64,000 bases of DNA from Ophiura sarsii (taxonomy: Eukaryota; Echinodermata; Ophiuroidea; Amphilepidida; Ophiuridae). The notes below the pieces were generated by a model that worked only from the letters and a program-made list of their open reading frames with translations, searched no databases and was not told the DNA's origin. Positions within the stretch are counted from its first letter, which is position 1. Each line of letters opens with the position of its first letter. The stretch covers positions 51,006,639 to 51,070,638 of the forward strand of contig CM069455.1 of assembly GCA_035610835.1 (NCBI GenBank). Reading direction: 5' to 3'. A program made the translations under genes and the position numbers. This document shows positions 25,601 through 34,600 of this stretch, piece by piece.

Positions 25601-28600
25601 TACGGTCCTTTTCTATAGGCATACAAATCAGCAATAATTTGTATTTACAAATAATAGTAGGCATAGCACACATAACATTCAAATGATTGGTACAAAATTG
25701 GATTCAAATGAAAGATTTATTTTCCAAAAAGAATTATGACAATCGGTCAATGCATTCTTGTGGTACGGTGTTTTGAGATACTCGGAAAATGGCCGAAAAC
25801 CTGCCAAAAACAGTAACAATGCCCACAAATATAATTTATCAGGATTTAGAGAGCTCAATTTGTTAATAATGTAACATTCAAAACACCATTTACACATATT
25901 TCTTTAACAATTGAATATCTATATACCATGTTAAATTAAAAAATATGGTAAAATTAGATTGCATTAAGCTAAAATAACCTAGTGAAATTGGTCATTTTGA
26001 CCAGTTTTACTGACTGCAATCAAAAAAGTGACTAAGTCCAGCTAATTAATATGCGTAAATGTTATAAATCCAGATGTGAATGGTGTATTGCAATCAAACT
26101 TGGTATTATGGCTAACTGTACGATACCCAATCTTTTAAACTATAATTTAGTTTCATAAGCTCATTAAATATGCAAATTAGCTTATTATCTATTCAAGTCA
26201 TTGATATGCAAATGAGCAATGTCCGACAATTTTTTTCCCATCATAAGAGTGATCGGTAACAGATATATAACATGTATACCCAATTTGATTGACAAATATT
26301 GATGGATTTAGAAATTAAACAAGCGTTTCCATTTCTTAAATACCCATATTTAAATTCTCAGTCTTTTCCTCACACGAGGCACTCAAAGGATGAAAAAACT
26401 GAGCATATCACTAAATTGATTGAAGTGTTTAGTACAACATCTCAGGTTAGGTTTATTTAAATCGGCCCAATATATTCAAGTTCAGAGCCAATTTCAAAAA
26501 TTGGTAAAAACAGTCATAACTAAAAAACCTGATGATAAGTATTTATACCTGGATCAAGGTTATATAGTCCAAGGTCATGACTACCATATATGGCAAGCTC
26601 ACTGCCCTACAGGGAGTGCCTCATGTGAGGATAATTAATTTTATATAGGGATGTTTTTCAAAGTGGAGCTGCATACATTATATGAAAAGATTGTTTTGCA
26701 TAAGGGCTTACAGACCACTCCTACATGTTACTCATTTTGCATGATTAATTAATCCAAATATTGTATGGCTGTCTTCATGACTTGGATTAGTGCATCCATG
26801 CACGCCAATTGAGGCAACAATACAAAACCACATTCTACATCGTGAATAGCCATCCATTCAATAATGCAAAATGAGTAACAGGTAGAAGTGGATGTAGGCC
26901 TTTATGCAACACAGCTCTTCATATGTTGTTGTTCACTGGTGTAATGCTCCCAGTGGCAGACTCTGTGTGTGTGCATTGTGCTATGCCTAATAATAGTCAA
27001 CAAAATAAAAATATTTACAAAGTCACAAAAACAAAAGAATCTACCTTTTCGGGGCTCTGTTTGCTTTCGTTTTGTCCAACATGAATTCATATATCCGCAA
27101 AAATGCAAAAAGGGCATTGTAAAAAATATGAAAGACTTATGACTCTAAAATAACTCCTGACTTTAATTTAAAATAGACTTCTGTGAATTCAATGGGCAAT
27201 TTGGACTCAAACTGAGCGTTTTCCCAATAATCACCAAAACCAAACCCTAACCTGGCCCAGTCACCCTGACCAGCACCCTTGATCATGCTATTTCTTTAAA
27301 CCATGACCCATGATCATTTCATTGATTTTCATTATGAAAAAAATTGCGAAAGCAGGTGCGCTCATTATTCTGAAAATATAATCGCCTAAATAAGTATGAA
27401 AAAAATCCTGTTCTACGGGCCTCATTTTTTTGGAAATTGGTTTAAGAAGTTTTACATGCAAAAGAATACTGCCAAATAATGTTTTGGGGGCTTGTCAATA
27501 GATTTTTTTTGAAAAAAAAAAAAAAAAAAAAAAGCCTGACTGACCGGACCTTCATAGTGTTGGTACTATTATAGTCAATAATATATAGGCCTTGAATATT
27601 CAAATCTGTTAAGCTTTTAAAATACTGTTAGTGGACCTAATTGTGGAATTTGTGATTTATTTTTCTTTCAGAAAGTTGCGTGAGAAACGCCCTCAGAAGA
27701 TTATGCTCCATTTCTGTTTTTCTTTGTTATGTCTTTACTTGGTATTTGTCATTGGAATTGACCAGACTACCCCAATGTGGGGATGCACCACTGTGTCCGT
27801 ATTGATTCATTACTTTACATTAACCTCGATATCATGGATGGGCGTCGAAGCTACCAATATGTACATACTCTTTGTGAAAGTCGTTGGTGTTCATATTTCC
27901 AAATTTATGTTGAAATCGGCTGTAGTAGCGTGGGGTGAGTTATAAAATAATAAATAGATGAAGACGGTTTTGTACAAATATTTATTTAACGAAATTATAT
28001 TATGTTATGTAAAAGCTGAATGCAAACTGCTTATTCACAAAAATAGCCTGTGTAAGGGAGCACATCAAAACTCGACCGCCCGGCAACCGTCGGTTCCGTG
28101 GGGTTCCGTGCGGTTGCAGCCGGTTTCTATTGTTCTAAACAATGACGTGCGGTCCAACCGGGCGGAACTGGCGGTTGCCGCGCGGTCGAGTTTTGATGTG
28201 CTCCCTAAATAAATGTAATAAATATAAGAGGATCTGACGTTTCGATTCTAACAGAATCTTTATCGAAGATAAAATGACAGAATACAACATACACAACACA
28301 GACAGGGGTACAATGGGCAGGAAATGACATAAGATAATGGAACAAAGTGACAGATGAATGAATAGAGGAAGGGTTATCAAACTTGACAGCTGATTGATTA
28401 AGTGGATAAAATAGCAAAAGGATGACATAGACAAAGGGGAGATAAAAAAGTAACAGGTAAATGGGATTTAAAACATAACAAATGGTGAGTAAAATCCATT
28501 AAAGAGATGACTAAGAATAAATAACACAAATAAGTGTGAGATGGTAACAATACCATAGACCTAGACCTATTCCCAATTTTTTGTTGTCTTGTTTGTTCAT

Positions 28601-31600
28601 GTTTTCCCTCAGTCATTTTACATTTCCATCTCACACTTATTTATATTATTTATTTGTAGTCATCCCTATCTTTGACCATACAGGCTAGATAGATATTTGG
28701 GTGAATCTATATGGCACAATGGCACAATTTAGTACCACATTTGCCACAAAACAACAAAGATAATTATGCCATGATTAGCTTCATTTAAAGAAAATCTGTG
28801 ACGTTTCCAAATTTGCATTGTCAACACCCTTCGAGGAGTAAGGTTTTGATATGTGGGTGATTCCAAGGTAACACGAGTTTTAGCGCGCCAATCTTTATTA
28901 TTTATTCTCCACTCTATAACTGTAAGAGTAATTTGAATGAAGTTTTCATCTTTTATATTGTAATACCCAAGACTTAAGGCTAGATCCTCATGCTTGCACC
29001 AACAAGAAATATCAGCTCATGTTAATGTGAGACCGCTGCGAAAATCGGTAACACGCGTTACGTGAGAAGACGCACTAAAAATAGATGAAAAAAAAAAAAT
29101 AGATGAAAAAAAAAAAAAAAAACCCCATTTTTTTTCTCTTCATTTTGCTTTCTAACCAATCTACAATCAATTGGTCACTTCTGTAAGCAAGTACCCTCCT
29201 AAGGGTCTATAATACTAGAATAATAACAAGAATTTAAGTTATCACTTTTTGTAAATGTAAAATAGTCGGTAACACGTGTTATGGTAACACGCGTTACACT
29301 TTGCCATAATTTACTAGCATTCGATTCTTTATTTAATTTCTAAATTAAAATTGATTTTTACTTTGACAATTGAACTAACATATCTATATACTAATTTTCG
29401 GTCCCTCGCCTGATTAGATAGTTCAATAATAATTTTACACTCGCGTCACTCTTCAACTGAAAAAGCGTGGTAATTGCGCCTCTAATAGACGAGCTAATTA
29501 GATAGTTCAATGCCAGTATTTTCCCGTTTTCAGACATGCGCAGAAAGGATCACAGATGATAATCCGAAATGTTGAATTTCTTTTACTCGGATAGCTACTG
29601 TTCGGGCAAAAATTGTGGTTTTCGGAGTGAGTGATGACATATGGTCTTCACCCAAAATATTTTCATCAGGGATATAGCTACATTTCTGTATATGCGGCCG
29701 TTTGTTATTCTTAAAGATCGCATGAGTACAAGCATTTATACGTGACTATACGTCCGACAAATAAAATTATTTTACGACATTTTCTAAATGTAAATAAAAA
29801 CTCTTACACAGATCTTAAAGTGACACTTTCGCATTAGTAACATAGATTAACGCGTATTTTGCTAACGATAAAGAAACTGTGGCGGTACCATAACAACCGT
29901 TCCTATGTTAAAGCTGCGCGACCGCGTTTATCATGGCGCGCGAGATTCGGCGCACACGTAATGACGCATACAAAGTGTATACGCGTTTGTGGCGCAAACT
30001 GCACATTGTAACGTGGCAGGGTGGAAGCAGGCATTCCGTACACTCTTAGAAAAAGGATGCTTCAGGCTTCAGGGGTTCTTGGCTGTCCCGTATGGAACCC
30101 TTTATATCACCTTAAAAGGTTCCAAAAAGAACCATTTTAAAGTTCAAAGTGGGCAAAATATGGGCAAACGTTGGTCTTTAGAACCTCTAAAGGTTCTCTA
30201 CAGAACCTTTTGGGGCCTTTAAAATCAAAGAACCTTTAAACCATATACGGGACAGCCAAGAACCCCTCTGAAGCACCTTTTTTTCTTATAGTGTACCCTA
30301 AAACCTCCTCCTCTCCGCACTTGGATATAAGGGCACATGGGGCATCTGGATAAACGGAACGTGTTTTTTGGTACATTATCATGATTATTATAGAGTGTCT
30401 GGATTATTAAGGGCATCCGTGGTATCTGGATTACGGGGTTCACTATAAAACGAGTCTCAAATTACCTGGATATACTATGCGCAGGTGGGCCACCTTTGAT
30501 AACTGGATTTTAAGGGTGTACACTCAGATAGTATCTCGGGAGGCTTTATAGAACGCGGCAAACATGACAATGGGACTACATACTATACGTTAAGGCCCCA
30601 CATACCTATTGGAGGAATAATGTATTTAATGTAAATAGGCCAAACAAAACCCGGATGGCATACATTGTGCTCAAGTACAAGCGTGGAATGGTACACGTGA
30701 TCTTGATGATAGACTCCGCCGCCCATAAAGCTAAACGACCGACTATAAAACTATAACGCTCAGAACGTAGGCCTACTGAATTACCTGGATACAGTATTTG
30801 CATATGGGCAGTGGCGACACCAGCACCAAAATGTTAAAGGAGGAAAACGGGGTGGCGGGGCAATAAAAGAATCGGGGGAGACATTTAAAATCAAATTTTA
30901 AGTAACTTTCAATTTTGACATTAAAATTCAACTTTTTATTATTTGGGGTACAAAATAGGTAGAGACATGCGCTGACAGGAGGTAATAACTGGGGGTATTA
31001 AAAACACGTTGGTGGAGTAGGCCTTCTTGGATTAGGAACATGGGTATCTGTATTATTTAAGAGCACGTTGGGCCTAGGATCATGGTGTATTAAGGGCATC
31101 ATGTCACTTACATTATATCAAGGGAACTTTAGTACCTGAATTATTTAAGGACATACTCTTAATATTTATATAAACATTTATAACGCTTTGACCTCTGCCT
31201 ATTGTGATATGACTTTTACTGCCCGCTATCTTCGGCACCCGCGTTTAATTTACTTGACTATGATAAAGTAAGGGCACCTGGGTATCTCGAGATAACGGCA
31301 CACTGCATTGGGCCTACCTTGATTATGTGGTATCCGGTGCATTATTAAGGGCACCTGGGGTAACTGGATTAGGGGTAGGGCTTAGGCCTATGGGGTCTCT
31401 GGATATAATGGGACAACGGGTACCTGCATTTCAGGTCTCATGGGAGGCCTACATAGGTATCGGGAAACACAAACGTAGGCCTACCTAGATTAAGGCACAT
31501 GTATACCTGGATTATCAAAAGCATCTGCGCTATTCGGATTATTTAGGACCCCGTCTATATTATGTATACATGTAGGACATGTTCTTGATATTACTATTGT

Positions 31601-34600
31601 ATCACATTTTCTTACGCTTTGTTTACTTATTCCCCGTGAAATCTTCTAGCGGGTCCAGCGCGAAGCGCTGGTGCCCGCTAGTAAACCATAAATAGTGATA
31701 AATAACACAACATTGAGGTGTTAGCACGTTTTCCTGAATATGAGTTTGGTAACACGCGTTACGACATTTTGATGGCTTATTGTGGAATGGTGGTTATGAA
31801 TTTATATAATTGTTTACTATTTTCAAATAGGGCCATGTGTTTTGAACAGACCACCCAAAAAGGGTGGCGGCGTTGCATTTTTGGGGACGAATCATCCATC
31901 TCTCTCTATTAACTCAACAACTATATGTGGTAGAGCTATGGTTTAGGTGTCATTTGAAAGCTTATTTATCTAGCTACACTGTGTGAATATATCAGGTATT
32001 TCTATAACTGTTTGGCTGAGATATGATTGATAATACTTCGAAAGTCTGGGGTGGCGGCGGTGGCGGTGGCGGCGGTGGCGGTGGCGTCGTGTACAATCTC
32101 TAAGGGGAATATAGAAAATGTCCCCAATTCTACGTTCAAATTACAATAACTCCTCATTTCTGTATGGTACAAGCATGATTTTGCTCTCATTTTATAGATT
32201 GTTTTATATTCTATATATAAGATTCTGTTTCAACAAACGTGTCAACTCTTACGTAACAGTTGTAATCACGAATCGATTGCATTGTCCTTGGCTTTTCCCT
32301 ATTCACTACACAGTGAACTTGCCCTAATTCATCGGTTTTACATACATGACTATAACAACAAAATTATTCAACCGATTATAGCAAAATTATACATTTTTGG
32401 AAAGCTCTCGAATAGGGGAATTCAGAAATCTTGCTTAAAATAGGATAGGGGGAATAGTCAAAAAGATGTATGTGTAAACTCTAATAAATTTGAAATGTAA
32501 ACGTTTGTGCTCATTTACTTCCCGATATAGTATATTTCAACAAGTTACCCTTGACAACCATTATGTTCTGATGGGTAAATTGCATGAGGTACTAATATGC
32601 ACAGTAAAATGATGATTGGGATAGGAATAAAAAAATATTGAGCTTTAATCAAAATATGAAAAAAATCGATATCTTTTGAACATTCTTAATCACAACATGT
32701 TACCATTAGGTCTTATGCAAATTCCAATCACATATTTAGATTCCTTGTGAGATTACCATTCAGAAAATATATACTTTTTATGGGGTAGAACAAGTAGTTA
32801 TTGCGATATGCTAATTCGAATCTCAGATGGTGTAAAATGTAAAAATCTGGACATGCAACGGGAAGGGTGGCGAGTTCAAAACACATGGCCATAGGGCCTA
32901 ACTAGTAGGATTAAAATTATAAGTGGCATCAATTGAAACCAAATCAATATTTTCAAAAATGTGTTGCTCCGGTAACACGCGTTTCCATTTTGAAAGTAAG
33001 AGAAGTAGATTTTGTTCATAGTAAACATTAGCCAAATGTTGCAACATTTATTTCCTGAACCTTTGCATGAGCTTTGAACAATATGAAGGTAAAAATAAAT
33101 GTTTTGGAGCAATTTTTTAATTTTTTATTCCGTCACATTTTCATGGAATCGCCCATATGTGTTTCGTGCCTTTGAACATGTTTGGAGCAAATTGCCCAAA
33201 GGTTTATCATGTTTACATAGGAAGTATTACTTTTAGTAAGATGGGCAGATATAGCAGGTTTATTGACAGAACAGCGACGTCATGTGTTAATATAATACCA
33301 TTGTAAATTCCATTGGAATGGCACAACACGTGGTCAGCTTACAAAACGCTTTATACGAGTTTACAACTTCATCAAAAATGTTTAGTTCAATGCACACACT
33401 GTACTGTTCTTGGCTTATTTTTCAGGATTACCTGCCGTTATTGTTATTATTGCACTGAGTGTGGACCATACGCAATATGTCAATAAAAAACAGTGAGTTT
33501 ATGAACGTTTTCCTCTCTCCAAGCAATGGATTAATTGACAATTATCGCATGCTTCTCTATGCAACATACATTCTCACATTTGTATACATATGCTAGGGTG
33601 TCCGTAAAAAAGAGGTGTTCGTTTTCCACGTCATTGCCCTCATTGAATACTAAGTATTTGGCTGTAATACTCTTTATATGATTAAAAAGAAAATTTAGTT
33701 GGCTTTCAAATGTCGTATATTTGATTTGATTCTGTTCAATTTTCTCAATTTAAAACTATGTTTGATCAACAACAAGCATTCAAAATCAGATGTGTGCCAA
33801 ATGTTTTGGGAAATGTGTCATATTATGGGTAATATTACTTTTCGAAAAGGAAGGCTTCCCAACTAGTCATTGTACCGAACTGATTATCCCGAGTGGTTGG
33901 TGTCAAAAACACGCGCTTAGCTATCAACATCGGTATAAGTTCATTGATCTGTTTCTGATAATATTGAAATAAATATCTAGGAATCCAGTATCTAGGAATA
34001 TACCAGATTTTGTGACATGAGTCCTACAAATATCTGACTACAAAAGGGGCGAGGCCCCGAGGGGAAAGGGCGAGTGGTGGTCATGGCGCACTACCTTATA
34101 AGCTATAACCCTAACCCCGGTTTAGGATTTTTGACCGGGATCACAATTTTCGAGGAAAAAACACCAACTAAATTTCCGGGAACCTGCCGGGATTCGATCC
34201 GGGGACCCTCCGTTCTCAAGCCCCACCTTCCAACCACTAAGCCACGGCCCTCAGCTACACATTCGTGCAGTATACTGCACTCATTATATAGGCTCGGTTG
34301 ACTACGTCATCGAAAACCGACGGCGCATGCGTTTGGAGAGGGACTTTGGATTAGCATTTTTAAGCACTCAGGGGAGTTAGGGTTAATAACCTTTCCATCA
34401 ATGTGGCCCCACACTGTCTCAACCTATAAATACGTGTTTAAAACATAATTAGTTAATTTATACTTCCTTTTTGTTTATTTATTATAACTATTGGTTTTCT
34501 TGTGGTTTTTTCCCTTCTGACAGCTGTTTCCTGCAAATTGGGTACACGTTTTATTTTGCCCAGTTACTCATCATGGCACTCGTCATCTCATACAATATGG

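Larger units (their letters stand above)
28846..33160. repeat. Region with recurring GGTAACACGCGTTAC motif, possible large TIR element
   Basis: The quasi-palindrome GGTAACACGCGTTAC or close variants occurs at 28,867, 29,047, 29,267, 29,282, 31,748 and 32,971, and I noticed none elsewhere. The ends look inverted: ATATGTGGGTGATTCCA (28,850) against TGGAATCGCCCATATG (33,142). The middle has later insertions (30.04-31.6 kb), A-tracts near 29,088-29,125 and a (GGTGGC)n patch at 32,050-32,085. No ORF of note. Being one old element is inference. Confidence 0.45.

Noticed and set aside
32045..32090. GGTGGC repeat as a coding Gly-rich segment
   Set aside because: Short simple repeat inside an intron with stops in the surrounding frames.
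34186..34250. Functional tRNA gene
   Set aside because: A and B boxes are present but the cloverleaf and acceptor stem do not form well, and an unrelated body follows, as in a SINE.
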